Shown here piece by piece: positions 52,252-62,646 of a DNA stretch of 64,000 nucleotides. This DNA comes from Brachybacterium kimchii (GTDB lineage: Bacteria; Actinomycetota; Actinomycetes; Actinomycetales; Dermabacteraceae). The notes beneath the pieces are model-generated. The model saw only the letters and a program-made list of their open reading frames with translations. It did not search any database and was not told the DNA's origin. Made by a program: the position numbers and the translations under genes. How positions within the stretch are numbered: the stretch's first letter is position 1; the number at the start of each line of letters is the position of its first letter. The stretch covers positions 248,001 through 312,000 of the forward strand of contig NZ_CP097218.1 in the NCBI RefSeq assembly GCF_023373525.1. Reading direction: 5' to 3'.

Positions 52252-53984
52252 GACGCCCCGGTCAGCGCCGTCCGCATCTCCTGGGTGATCTGCTCCAGGT
52301 GCGCGGCGGCGGACGTCCGCACGACGCCGAGCGCTGCCGCGTCGGCCTCCGGGTCCACCGCCTCGTGCACCTCGATGTAGCACTTGAGCTTGGGCTCGGT
52401 GCCGGAGGGGCGCACGATCACGCGGGAGTCGTCGGCCGTGGCGAGCAGCACGCCGTCGGTCGGGGGCAGGCCAGTCGTCGCCACGGAGCCCTCGGCGAGG
52501 TCCTGCACCTCGGTGACGACGCTGCCCGCGAGCGAGCGGGGCGGCTGCTCGCGCAGACGCGCCATCATCACGTCGCGCTCGGAGAGCTCGGTGACGCGGA
52601 TCGAGAGCTGCGAGGTCGCGAAGAGTCCCGTGGACCGCGCGAGGTCGTCGAGGTCCTCCACGAGGCTGCGCCCGCGCGAGCGCGCGTCGGCAGCCGCCTC
52701 CGCGACCAGCAGCGCCGTCGACAGGCCGTCCTTGTCGCGCACCACGTCCGGCAGCACGCAGTAGCCGATCGCCTCCTCGTAGCCGAAGACGATGCCCGAG
52801 GCGCGGGAGATCCACTTGAAGCCGGTCAGCGTGGTCGCCGACCCGCGGCCCTCGGCCTCGGCGACCTGCGAGAGCCAGCGGGAGGAGACCACCGAGTTCG
52901 CGAATACGCCGCGGGTGCCGTGCACGCGCATGAGGCGCGCCCCCAGCAGCACGCCCAGCTCATCGCCCGTGAGCATGCGCCATCCGCCCAGGTGCGGGTC
53001 CACGACAGCGGCGGCGCAGCGGTCGGCATCGGGATCGTTCGCGATCACCACGTCGGCCTCGACGGTCCGCGCGAGCTCGAGGGCGAGGTCGATCGCGCCC
53101 TTCTCCTCGGGATTCGGGAAGGCGACGGTCGGGAAGTCCGGGTCCGGATCGGCCTGCTTGGCGACCGAGTGCACGTCCGTGAACCCGTTCCGGTGCAGGG
53201 CGGCGATCGCCGTCGCCCCGCCCACGCCGTGCATGGCGGTGTGCACGATGCGCGCCTCGCGAGGGGAGTCCGGCTGCAGGATCGTGGAGATGGCCTCGAG
53301 ATAGGCCTCGGGGACGGCGGGGTCCATGACCGCCCAGCCGGACTCTGCCCGCGGGATCGCCCGGACGGGGCCGACGGCCGCGATGCGCGCGGCGATCTGC
53401 GCGTCCGACGGCGGGACGATCTGCACGCCCCGCCCGTCGGCGTCGCTCGCGCGACCGCCCAGGTACACCTTGTAGCCGTTGTCGGCCGGGGGATTGTGGG
53501 AGGCGGTGACGACGACCCCCGCGTCGGCGTCCAGGTGCCGGGTCGCGAAGGCCACGAGCGGGGTCGGGCAGTGCCCGTCGGAGAGGATCACCCGGCAGCC
53601 GGCGGCCGTCATGATCGCCGCGGACTCCCGCGCGAAGGCCTCGGAGTGGTGGCGGGCGTCGTGCCCGATCACCACGAGCGGCGCCGCGTCGGTGCCGCCT
53701 CCGCCGAGCTCGCCGAGCAGGTGCTCGGCCAGGCCGCGGGCGGCGCGGGAGACCACGGAGAGGTTCATGCGCTGCGGGCCGGGGCCCATGCGGCCGCGCA
53801 GCCCTGCGGTGCCGAAGGCGAGGGTGCCGTCGAAGGCGTCGGCCAGCTCCTCGGCCGCGGCCTCCGCCTCCGGGCCCTCGCCGTCCGCCTGGTCGAGCAG
53901 GCCCCGCAGCGCGGCCCGCGTCGTCGGATCGGGATCGTCGTCCATCCACTCCTGCGCGCGAGAGCGCAGCTGCGCGTCGATCAT
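52248..53984 (-). CDS. Phosphomannomutase / phosphoglucomutase
   Basis: A 578-residue alpha-D-phosphohexomutase. Seen: GTAGLRGRMGPGPQRMN, the phosphoserine loop VVVTASHNPPADNGYKVY, the Mg loop NDPDADRCA, GFKWISR and the sugar-binding GYEEAIGY; the C-terminal phosphate loop is RPSGTEPKLKCY. It is the long PmmB/PGM type. It could feed the manC-like enzyme with mannose-1-phosphate or convert ribose-1-phosphate made by the neighbouring phosphorylase. ATG 53984 overlaps the phosphorylase stop (TGATG); GTG 53987 is the alternative. The deoD-pmmB pairing is also seen in mycobacteria. Confidence 0.93.
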   Translation of the reverse strand: MIDAQLRSRAQEWMDDDPDPTTRAALRGLLDQADGEGPEAEAAAEELADAFDGTLAFGTAGLRGRMGPGPQRMNLSVVSRAARGLAEHLLGELGGGGTDAAPLVVIGHDARHHSEAFARESAAIMTAAGCRVILSDGHCPTPLVAFATRHLDADAGVVVTASHNPPADNGYKVYLGGRASDADGRGVQIVPPSDAQIAARIAAVGPVRAIPRAESGWAVMDPAVPEAYLEAISTILQPDSPREARIVHTAMHGVGGATAIAALHRNGFTDVHSVAKQADPDPDFPTVAFPNPEEKGAIDLALELARTVEADVVIANDPDADRCAAAVVDPHLGGWRMLTGDELGVLLGARLMRVHGTRGVFANSVVSSRWLSQVAEAEGRGSATTLTGFKWISRASGIVFGYEEAIGYCVLPDVVRDKDGLSTALLVAEAAADARSRGRSLVEDLDDLARSTGLFATSQLSIRVTELSERDVMMARLREQPPRSLAGSVVTEVQDLAEGSVATTGLPPTDGVLLATADDSRVIVRPSGTEPKLKCYIEVHEAVDPEADAAALGVVRTSAAAHLEQITQEMRTALTGAS

Positions 53985-54808
53985 CACGCGGCCTCGGCGA
54001 TCCTGCGGACCACGCGTGCGAGCAGGTCCGCGATGCGCGGGCCGGCCTCGCGGCCCGCCTCGACGACCTCCTCGTGGCTGAGCGGGGTCGGGCTGATGCC
54101 CGCCGCCAGGTTCGTCACCAGGGAGATGCCCAGGATGTCCATGCCCGCCTCGCGCGCGGCGATCGCCTCGAGCGCCGTGGACATGCCCACCAGCGTCGCG
54201 CCCATCGTGCGCGCCATGCGGACCTCGGCGGGGGTCTCGTAGCTGGGGCCGCGGAACTGCATGTAGACGCCCTCGGCGAGGGAGGGGTCGACCTCGTGGG
54301 CCACGTCCCGCAGGCGCGGGGTGTACAGGTCGGTGACGTCCACGAAGGTCGCGCCGCGCAGCGGGCTCGCGCCCGTGAAGTTGATCTGGTCGGAGATCAG
54401 CACCGGGGTGCCGGGCGCCCAGGACTCGTCGATACCGCCGCACCCATTGGTCAGCACCATGGTGCCGGCGCCGGTCGCCGCGGCGGTGCGCACGCCGTGG
54501 ACCACGGCCTCGACCCCCGCGCCCTCGTAGTAGTGGGTGCGGGCGCCGATCACCAGCGCGTGGGCGTCGGTGCCCTCGATCGCGACCGAGCGCAGCGTCC
54601 CCACGTGCCCCGCGAGGGCGGGAGCGCGGAAGCCGGGGACCTGGGTCGCCGGTGCCTCCCAGACGGTCTCTCCCAGCAGGTCGGCCGCGCCGCCCCAGCC
54701 GGAGCCCAGCACCAGGGCGATGTCGTGACGGGGAACGCCGCTGAGTTCGGCGATGCGGGCGGCCGCCTCGCGGGCCGCGGCCTGGGGATCGACGTCGAGT
54801 TCGCTCAT
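53984..54808 (-). CDS. Purine nucleoside phosphorylase
   Basis: ATG 54808 gives 274 residues of the trimeric PNP family: LVLGSGWGGAADLL for phosphate binding, VPGFRAPALAGHVGTL, GARTHYYEGAG, TNGCGGIDESW, QFRGPSYETPAEVR and the purine-site VTNLAAGISPTPLSHEEV with Asn. It splits purine nucleosides with phosphate. It opens a three-gene minus-strand unit. TAGGCT ends seven bases before the ATG, so the mRNA should be leaderless. Confidence 0.95.
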   Translation of the reverse strand: MSELDVDPQAAAREAAARIAELSGVPRHDIALVLGSGWGGAADLLGETVWEAPATQVPGFRAPALAGHVGTLRSVAIEGTDAHALVIGARTHYYEGAGVEAVVHGVRTAAATGAGTMVLTNGCGGIDESWAPGTPVLISDQINFTGASPLRGATFVDVTDLYTPRLRDVAHEVDPSLAEGVYMQFRGPSYETPAEVRMARTMGATLVGMSTALEAIAAREAGMDILGISLVTNLAAGISPTPLSHEEVVEAGREAGPRIADLLARVVRRIAEAA

Positions 54809-54815
54809 GCGGCCC

Positions 54816-54842
54816 AGCCTACGGCGGCTCGTGGGCCACAAT
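54816..54842. promoter_or_regulatory. Divergent leaderless promoters of PNP and LpdA-like genes
   Basis: The 40-base spacer holds TAGGCT on the minus strand (54821-54816), seven bases before the PNP start. It also holds CACAAT on the plus strand (54837-54842), six bases before the flavoprotein start. Confidence 0.5.
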
Positions 54843-54848
54843 GAGCAG

Positions 54849-56339
54849 ATGGCCGATCCGAGCACAGCACTGCCCCCGGACCCCGACCGCACCGGCGCCG
54901 ACGGCGGCTCGGCGCCGCGGGTCGTGATCATCGGCGGGGGCCCCGGCGGGTACGAGGCGGCCCTGACGGCCGCGCGCACCGGCGCCCGGGTGACCCTCGT
55001 CGAGGAGCGCGGCATCGGCGGCGCGGCGGTGCTCACCGACGTGGTCCCCTCCAAGAGCCTGGTCGCCACGGCCGACGTCCTCGACCTCGTCGGCGCCTCG
55101 GCCCGGCTCGGCATCCGCGACGCCGAGGACGCCGGGGAGCCCGTCGCCGGGTCGCTCACGGTGGACCTCGCCCGGGTGAACGAGCGCCTGCGCGGCCTCG
55201 CCCGCGCCCAGTCGGAGGACATCGCGGCCTCGCTCGCAGCCGCCGGCGTCGTGGTGCGCCCGGGCCGCGGACGCCTCGAGGACGCCGAGCACGTGGCGGT
55301 GCTTGCAGAGGGCGGCGAGGCCGTGGAGATGCTGCCCGCCGACGTGGTCCTGCTGGCCGTCGGCGCGCGTCCCCGCGAGCTGCCCGAGGGGCGTCCCGAC
55401 GGCGAGCGGATCCTCTCGTGGACCCAGCTCTACGACCTGGACGAGCTGCCCTCGCACCTGATCGTCGTCGGCTCCGGGGTCACGGGAGCCGAGTTCGCGA
55501 GCGCCTACCGGGCCCTCGGCAGCGAGGTCACCCTGGTCTCCTCGCGCGACCAGGTGCTCCCGGGAGGCGACGAGGACGCCGCGGCCGTGCTCGAGGAGGC
55601 CTTCACCCGCCGCGGCGTCACGCTGTGCTCCCGCTCCCGCGCCGCCTCCGCGCGGCGCGAGCGGGTCGCCGACGGCGACGGCGGGGACGGCAGCGCGGAA
55701 GGGGTCGTCGTCACCCTCGAGGACGGCCGCGAGATCCGCGGCAGCCATGTGCTGATGGCCCTCGGCGCGGTCCCCGCGACCGCCGGGCTGGGGCTCGAGG
55801 AGGCGGGCGTGCGCCTGCGGCCCAGCGGTCACATCGACACCGACCGGGTCTCCCGCACCTCCGTGCGCGGGGTCTACGCGGCGGGGGACTGCACGGGCGT
55901 CCATCCGCTCGCCTCCGTCGCCGCCATGCAGGGGCGCATCGCCATGCACCACGCGCTCGGCGAGGCGGTGGGACCGCTCATCCACCAGCAGGTGTCCTCG
56001 GCCGTGTTCACGAGCCCCGAGATCGCGATGGTCGGGCTCGGCGCCCGCGAGCTCGTCGACGGCGCCGACGGCGAGGTGCACGTGCTCCCGCTCGCCACGA
56101 ACCCGCGCGCGAAGATGCAGGGGCTCACGGACGGTTTCGTGAAGCTCGTCGTGCGTCCCGGATCGGGGACCGTGATGGGCGGGGTGGTCGTGGCCCCGCG
56201 GGCGAGCGAGCTCATCCACCCCATCACCCTCGCCGTCGCGCAGCGGATGACGGCCGAGGAGCTCGCCTCGGCCTTCACCGTCTACCCCTCGCTCACGGGC
56301 TCGATCGCCGAGGCGGCGAGACGGCCCGCGGGGGAGTAG
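54849..56339 (+). CDS. lpdA: LpdA-like NAD(P)H dehydrogenase flavoprotein without redox disulfide
   Basis: ATG 54849 gives 496 residues of a pyridine nucleotide-disulfide oxidoreductase fold: FAD motif VVIIGGGPGGYEAAL, NAD motif LIVVGSGVTGAEFASAY, and GVYAAGDCTGVHPLAS. The place of the active-site disulfide (CxxxxC) reads GIGGAAVLTDVVPSKSL and has no cysteines. This is a feature of mycobacterial LpdA (Rv3303c), an NAD(P)H:quinone reductase rather than a lipoamide dehydrogenase. The gene is also near a PNP/phosphomannomutase pair in mycobacteria, supporting orthology. The C-terminal dimerisation domain begins near 380. Confidence 0.9.
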   Translation: MADPSTALPPDPDRTGADGGSAPRVVIIGGGPGGYEAALTAARTGARVTLVEERGIGGAAVLTDVVPSKSLVATADVLDLVGASARLGIRDAEDAGEPVAGSLTVDLARVNERLRGLARAQSEDIAASLAAAGVVVRPGRGRLEDAEHVAVLAEGGEAVEMLPADVVLLAVGARPRELPEGRPDGERILSWTQLYDLDELPSHLIVVGSGVTGAEFASAYRALGSEVTLVSSRDQVLPGGDEDAAAVLEEAFTRRGVTLCSRSRAASARRERVADGDGGDGSAEGVVVTLEDGREIRGSHVLMALGAVPATAGLGLEEAGVRLRPSGHIDTDRVSRTSVRGVYAAGDCTGVHPLASVAAMQGRIAMHHALGEAVGPLIHQQVSSAVFTSPEIAMVGLGARELVDGADGEVHVLPLATNPRAKMQGLTDGFVKLVVRPGSGTVMGGVVVAPRASELIHPITLAVAQRMTAEELASAFTVYPSLTGSIAEAARRPAGE

Positions 56340-56370
56340 GCCGCTCCACGGGCGCGAGGGGCGAGGGCTC

Positions 56371-58149
56371 TCAGTCCTCGATGCTGCAGAGCACGGCGCC
56401 CGCGGAGACGGTGGCGCCGACCTCCGCGTCCAGCCCCGAGATCTTCCCGGAGCGGTGCGCGGTGATGGGCTGCTCCATCTTCATCGCCTCGAGGACGAGC
56501 ACGAGGTCGCCGTCGGCGACGCTCTGCCCGTTCTCGACCATGATCTTCACGATCGTGCCCTGCATCGGCGCGGTGACGGCGGCGCCGCCCGCGGAGCCGG
56601 CCTCCGCCTGGCGCTTGCCGACGCGGCGGCGCTGGCGCACGGGCTGCTGCGGGGCCCGCAGGGAGGCCGGCAGGCTGACCTCGACGCGGCGGCCGTCGAC
56701 CTCGACGACCACGGACTCGCGGCCCTCGGGCTCCTCGGGCTGCGCGGGCAGCGCGGCCTGCGGGATGTCGTTGTGGAACTCGGTCTCGATCCAGCGGGTG
56801 TGGACGGAGAACGGGGTCTTCGGGTCCGACGGCGCGAACGCCGGGTCGCTCACGACCTTGCGATGGAAGGGGAGCACCGTGGGCATGCCCTCGATGCGGA
56901 ACTCGTCGAGGGCGCGGCGGGAGCGCTCGAGCGCCTCCTGGCGGGTCGCGCCGGTGATGATGAGCTTGCCGAGCATCGAGTCGAAGGCGCCCGAGACCTC
57001 GTCGCCCTCGCGCACGCCGGAGTCCACGCGCACGCCGGGGCCCGAGGGCGGGGAGAAGAGCTTCACCACGCCGGGCGAGGGCAGGAAGCCGCGGCCCGCG
57101 TCCTCGCCGTTCAGCCGGAACTCGAAGGAGTGGCCGCGCGCGATCGGATCGGTCGAGGAGATCTTCTCGCCGGAGGCGATGCGGAACTGCTCGCGCACCA
57201 GGTCCACACCGGCGACCTCCTCGGAGACCGGGTGCTCGACCTGGAGGCGCGTGTTGACCTCGAGGAAGGAGATGGTGCCGTCCGTTCCCACGAGGAACTC
57301 GCAGGTGCCGGCGCCCACGTAGCCCGCCTCGGCGAGGATCGACTTCGAGGCGGCCACGAGCTCGGCGTTCTGCTCGCGGCTGAGGAACGGCGCGGGCGCC
57401 TCCTCGACGAGCTTCTGATGGCGGCGCTGCAGGGAGCAGTCGCGGGTCGAGACGACCTGGATGTTGCCGTGGGAATCGGCGAGGCACTGCGTCTCCACGT
57501 GCCGCGGCGCGTCGAGGTACTTCTCGACGAAGCACTCGCCGCGGCCGAAGGCGGCGGTCGCCTCGCGCACCGCGGAGTCGAACAGCTCGCGGACCTCGGA
57601 CTCCTCGCGGGCGACCTTGAGACCGCGGCCGCCGCCGCCGAAGGCGGCCTTGATCGCGATCGGCAGGCCGTGCTCACGGGCGAACGCGACGACCTCGTCG
57701 CTGCCCTCGACAGGGTCCTTGGTGCCCGCGACGAGCGGCGCGCCGGCCTTCTCGGCGATGTGGCGCGCGGAGACCTTGTCCCCGAGCGACTCGATGGCCG
57801 ACGGGGGCGGGCCGATCCACACCAGGCCCGCGTCGATCACGGCCTGCGCGAACTCGGCGTTCTCCGAGAGGAAGCCGTAGCCGGGGTGGACGGCCTCGGC
57901 GCCCGAGCGCTCGGCGATGTCCAGCAGCTTGTCCACGACCAGGTACGAGTTCGCGGCGGTCTCGCCGCCCAGCGCATAGGCCTCGTCGGCCACCGTGGTG
58001 TGCAGGGCGTTGCGATCGGGGTCCGCGTAGACGGCGATCGAGCGCAGCCCCGCGTCCTTGCAGGCCCTGGCCACACGCACCGCGATCTCCCCGCGATTGG
58101 CGATGAGCACCGATCCGAACGGGCGGTGCTGGGAGTTGCGAGATGCCAT
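56371..58149 (-). CDS. Acyl-CoA carboxylase alpha subunit (biotin carboxylase + BCCP)
   Basis: A 592-residue AccA3-type protein. The N-terminal biotin carboxylase part (about 1-455) starts [19 protein letters not shown] and has the ATP-grasp loop [25 protein letters not shown] and [15 protein letters not shown] Pro/Arg linker leads to the biotinyl domain (about 520-592), where [10 protein letters not shown] contains the biotinylated Lys. It carboxylates biotin and serves the beta/epsilon subunits encoded at 60619-62501; the biotin ligase is at 62647. Maf and DUF885 genes lie between. Confidence 0.97.
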   Translation of the reverse strand: MASRNSQHRPFGSVLIANRGEIAVRVARACKDAGLRSIAVYADPDRNALHTTVADEAYALGGETAANSYLVVDKLLDIAERSGAEAVHPGYGFLSENAEFAQAVIDAGLVWIGPPPSAIESLGDKVSARHIAEKAGAPLVAGTKDPVEGSDEVVAFAREHGLPIAIKAAFGGGGRGLKVAREESEVRELFDSAVREATAAFGRGECFVEKYLDAPRHVETQCLADSHGNIQVVSTRDCSLQRRHQKLVEEAPAPFLSREQNAELVAASKSILAEAGYVGAGTCEFLVGTDGTISFLEVNTRLQVEHPVSEEVAGVDLVREQFRIASGEKISSTDPIARGHSFEFRLNGEDAGRGFLPSPGVVKLFSPPSGPGVRVDSGVREGDEVSGAFDSMLGKLIITGATRQEALERSRRALDEFRIEGMPTVLPFHRKVVSDPAFAPSDPKTPFSVHTRWIETEFHNDIPQAALPAQPEEPEGRESVVVEVDGRRVEVSLPASLRAPQQPVRQRRRVGKRQAEAGSAGGAAVTAPMQGTIVKIMVENGQSVADGDLVLVLEAMKMEQPITAHRSGKISGLDAEVGATVSAGAVLCSIED

Positions 58150-58183
58150 GGGGCGGGTCCTTCCGGGGGAGATGATCGGGACG

Positions 58184-58212
58184 AGTCTAGTTCAGCGGGA
58201 GCGCGCGTCGAA
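58184..58212 (-). promoter_or_regulatory. Promoter of the acyl-CoA carboxylase alpha gene
   Basis: On the minus strand TTCGAC (58212-58207), a 17-bp spacer and TAGACT (58189-58184) precede the start by about 35 bases. Confidence 0.6.
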
Positions 58213-58253
58213 TCCATCCGCGCGTCGCGCCGCGCACCTCACTGCGCGCGGCC

Positions 58254-58901
58254 TCAGCCCTCGCGCCAGAGCTCGTGGACGCCGATGCCGATCTGCGCGA
58301 GCAGATCGCGCAGCAGCGGGAGGCTCAGGCCGACGACGGCATGCGGATCCCCCGTCACGGAGGTGATGAAGGGACCGCCGAGCCCGTCGATCGTGAAGCC
58401 GCCCGCGACGCCGAGCGGCTCGCCGGTCGCGACGTAGGCCTCGATCTCCTCGTCGGAGAGGTCGGCGAAGGCGACCTCGGCGCTCGCCGTCGCCCCGATC
58501 GTCGCGCCCGTGCCCTCGTCCTCGGCGTCCCGGTCGTCCACGAGCCAGTGCCCGCTGTGCAGCACCGCGGTGCGACCGCGCAGCCGCCGCCAGCGCTCGG
58601 TCGCCCGTTCGGGCGTGTGGGGCTTGCCGATGACCTCCCCGTCGACCTCGAGCATCGAGTCGCAGCCGAGGACGACGTAACCGCCCTCGGACGACTCGAC
58701 GACCGCGTGGGCCTTCTCGCGGGCGAGCAGCAGCACCGCCTCGGCGGGCTCGAGATCGCCTGCGGCCTCGAGCAGCGCGTCCTCGTCGAGATCGGCCGCC
58801 ATCCGGTCGAACTCGAGGCCCGCCCGCTCGAGGGTCGCGCGGCGCCCCTCTGAGCCCGAGGCGAGCAGGAGCAGGGGCAGGGACTCGTCGATCGTGCTCA
58901 T
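58254..58901 (-). CDS. maf: Maf-family nucleotide pyrophosphatase
   Basis: ATG 58901 overlaps the DUF885 stop (ATGA) and gives 215 residues. LLLASGSEGRRATLERAGLEF is the Maf signature with the SxSxRR phosphate-binding loop (here SGSEGRR). VLGCDSMLEVDGEVIGKP carries the catalytic Asp, and IDGLGGPFI the substrate-site motif. Maf proteins hydrolyse non-canonical or modified nucleoside triphosphates and affect septation in Bacillus. Its place in the acc locus matches other actinobacteria. Confidence 0.93.
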   Translation of the reverse strand: MSTIDESLPLLLLASGSEGRRATLERAGLEFDRMAADLDEDALLEAAGDLEPAEAVLLLAREKAHAVVESSEGGYVVLGCDSMLEVDGEVIGKPHTPERATERWRRLRGRTAVLHSGHWLVDDRDAEDEGTGATIGATASAEVAFADLSDEEIEAYVATGEPLGVAGGFTIDGLGGPFITSVTGDPHAVVGLSLPLLRDLLAQIGIGVHELWREG

Positions 58902-60586
58902 GCCAGGGCCTCCTTGAGGACGGACAGGGGAAGGCTGCCGAGCTCGAGGGCGCGGCGGTGGAACTCGCGCGGGTCTCCGCCCGCGGGGACGTGCTGCGCG
59001 CGCAGCTGCTCCCAGGTGCGGCGGCCGACGGCATAGGACGGGGCCTGGCCGGGCCAGCCCGCGTAGCGGTTCAGCTCGAAGCGGCGCTCGGCCTCGCTCG
59101 CGCCCCAGTTCGGGGCCATGAAGTCCCAGGCGGCGTCGAAGGTCCAGGACCCGCCGTCGGCCCCGGGGAGGCCCTCGGGCACGGGCAGCTGGAGGTGCAG
59201 GCCGATGTCGAGGACGACCCGGCCCGCGCGCATGCGCTGGGAGTCGAGCATGCCCAGGCGGTCGCCGTCGTCCTCGAGGTGGCCGAGGGAATCCATGAGC
59301 TTCTCGGCGTACAGGGCCCAGCCCTCGCCGTGCCCGGAGACCCAGCACATCAGCGCGCGCCAGCGGTTGAGCGTCGCGGCCTGGAGGGTCTGGGTGCCGA
59401 CCTGCAGGTGATGGCCCGGAACGCCCTCGTGGTAGACGGTCGTGGTCTCCGTCCAGGTCCGGAACTCCGTGTTCTCCGGCGGCACGTCCCACCACATCCG
59501 GCCGGGCCGCGTGAAGTCCTCGCTGGGGCCCGTGTAGTAGATGCCGCCGGAGCCCGTGCGGGCGATCATGCACTCCAGGCGCTGCAGCTGCTCGGGGATG
59601 TCGAAGTGGGTGCCGGTGAGCTCGCGCAGCGCGGTGTCGGACTTCTCCTGCATCCAGGCGCGCAGGGCATCGGTGCCGTGGAGGATCCGCGCGGGGTCCG
59701 CGTCGAGCGAGGCGCGGGCGGCCTCGATCGAGGATCCGCCGTCGTTACCGTAGTGGGCGTTCAGGCGGCTCGCCACCTGCTCCTGCTCGGCGATGATCTC
59801 GTGCAGCTGATCGATGCCCCAGGCGTAGGTCTCCTCGAGGTCGACCTCCTCACCGAGGAACAGGCGCGAGGCCAGCTGGTAGTGCTCGCGCCCCACGGCG
59901 TCGGCCTCGGGGGCCCGCTCGCGCAGGGACTCGAGCACATCGGCGATCCGCAGATACCCGCGGGACGCCTCTGCGGCCGCCTCCTGGACGCGCTCGCGCT
60001 GGGCGTCGTCGCCCTTCGCCTCGCACGCGAAGGCGGGGAAGAAGTCCTCGGCGTAGCCGCGGGCCTGGGCGGCGCCCAGCTCCAGCTGGCGACGGGCGGA
60101 GACCGTCCCCTCGGCGGCGGCCTCGCGGAGCGACTCGGCCCAGCCGTCGAGCGACTGCGGGATCTTCGCGAGGCGCTCGGCGATGACCTCCCAGTCCTCC
60201 GCGGAGTCCGTCGCCATCTGGTCGAACACGTCACGCATCTGCAGGTTCGAGGCGAGGTTGTTGACGCTCGCGACGTCGAGACCGCGGTCCGCGAACTCGA
60301 TCTCGAGGCCCAGGCGCTCGCGCATGGCGGCGCGCGTGACCGCGTCCACCGCGTCCTCGTCGGGGGTCCGATCGATGCGATCGAGGGTCCGACGGGCCTG
60401 GTCGGTGCGGGCGGCGTTCGCCGCGGGGGAGTAGTCGGTCACCTCGCCCTCGTGCCCGGGGACGCCCAGGGAGGTCGCGAGGAACGGGTCGGACTCGATG
60501 GAGCGGGCGACGTGCTCGTCGGCGACGGCGTCGAGGGCCGTGCGCGCACGTGGGGAAGAGGTCTGCGAGGGGGCGTCGGAGGTCAT
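58898..60586 (-). CDS. DUF885 family protein, putative metallopeptidase
   Basis: A 562-residue protein of the DUF885 family. The likely zinc site is YHEGVPGHHLQVGTQ, an HExxxH-type variant. A predicted helical fold with many Glu and Ala residues and the end DPREFHRRALELGSLPLSVL are typical. It has no signal peptide, so the protein should be cytoplasmic. The family resembles carboxypeptidase-like metallopeptidases but the substrate is unknown. TAGTCT six bases before the ATG implies a leaderless mRNA shared with maf. Confidence 0.9.
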   Translation of the reverse strand: MTSDAPSQTSSPRARTALDAVADEHVARSIESDPFLATSLGVPGHEGEVTDYSPAANAARTDQARRTLDRIDRTPDEDAVDAVTRAAMRERLGLEIEFADRGLDVASVNNLASNLQMRDVFDQMATDSAEDWEVIAERLAKIPQSLDGWAESLREAAAEGTVSARRQLELGAAQARGYAEDFFPAFACEAKGDDAQRERVQEAAAEASRGYLRIADVLESLRERAPEADAVGREHYQLASRLFLGEEVDLEETYAWGIDQLHEIIAEQEQVASRLNAHYGNDGGSSIEAARASLDADPARILHGTDALRAWMQEKSDTALRELTGTHFDIPEQLQRLECMIARTGSGGIYYTGPSEDFTRPGRMWWDVPPENTEFRTWTETTTVYHEGVPGHHLQVGTQTLQAATLNRWRALMCWVSGHGEGWALYAEKLMDSLGHLEDDGDRLGMLDSQRMRAGRVVLDIGLHLQLPVPEGLPGADGGSWTFDAAWDFMAPNWGASEAERRFELNRYAGWPGQAPSYAVGRRTWEQLRAQHVPAGGDPREFHRRALELGSLPLSVLKEALA

Positions 60587-60592
60587 GACGCC

Positions 60593-60598
60593 AGACTA
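60593..60598 (-). promoter_or_regulatory. -10 box of DUF885-maf (leaderless)
   Basis: TAGTCT on the minus strand ends six bases before the ATG at 60586. Confidence 0.55.
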
Positions 60599-60618
60599 GG
60601 CGAGGAGCCGCCGTGATC

Positions 60619-60911
60619 TCAGCGGTCGGAGAACATCCAGGCCGACTCGGAGGGCAGGCCGCGCAGGGCGTGGGAGCGCGGGAAGCTGTGGGAGGCGTCG
60701 GACCAGGCTCCCGCCGCCCCTCGATGCTCGTCGGCCAGCGCGCGCTCGCCGGCCTCGATGCGGCTCGCGACGCTCATCGCGGAGACGGCGACCGCGATCG
60801 CGGCGAGCTCGTCGTCGGCCAGGCGTCCGGCGACCAGCCGCACGTCCCCGCCGGCGACGGCGACGGCCTGGCCGCCGCGCAGATCCGGCTCGCCCGGCGC
60901 GCTGCCCCCGT

Positions 60912-60915
<4 letters not shown>
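60619..60915 (-). CDS. accE: Acyl-CoA carboxylase epsilon subunit
   Basis: A small 98-residue protein starting at GTG 60915, which overlaps the beta-subunit stop (GTGA). The segment [23 protein letters not shown] matches the actinobacterial epsilon subunit pattern (a short strand followed by an ELAA helix). The rest is disordered and ends near W-MFSDR. Epsilon subunits hold alpha and beta together in actinobacterial acyl-CoA carboxylases. Position, size and coupling support the call more than sequence alone. Confidence 0.85.
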
Positions 60916-62501
<1,586 letters not shown>

Positions 62502-62537
62502 GGAACCTCCTGTGCGGACCGTCGGGGAAACACGGGG

Positions 62538-62547
62538 ATACTACGCT
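62538..62547. promoter_or_regulatory. Overlapping divergent -10 boxes of accD and birA
   Basis: TAGTAT on the minus strand (62543-62538) can serve the carboxyltransferase. TACGCT on the plus strand (62542-62547) can serve birA. The two overlap by two bases, so the promoters should compete, coupling enzyme and biotin ligase expression. Confidence 0.45.
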
Positions 62548-62646
62548 ACCCAGGCGCTGCGCCTCTGCACCCGGGGCGCCGCGGGCAGGTCGCGGGCCCC
62601 TGGAGGGCGCACGCGATCCAGGACGAGCGGGAGGACGGGAACGGGC

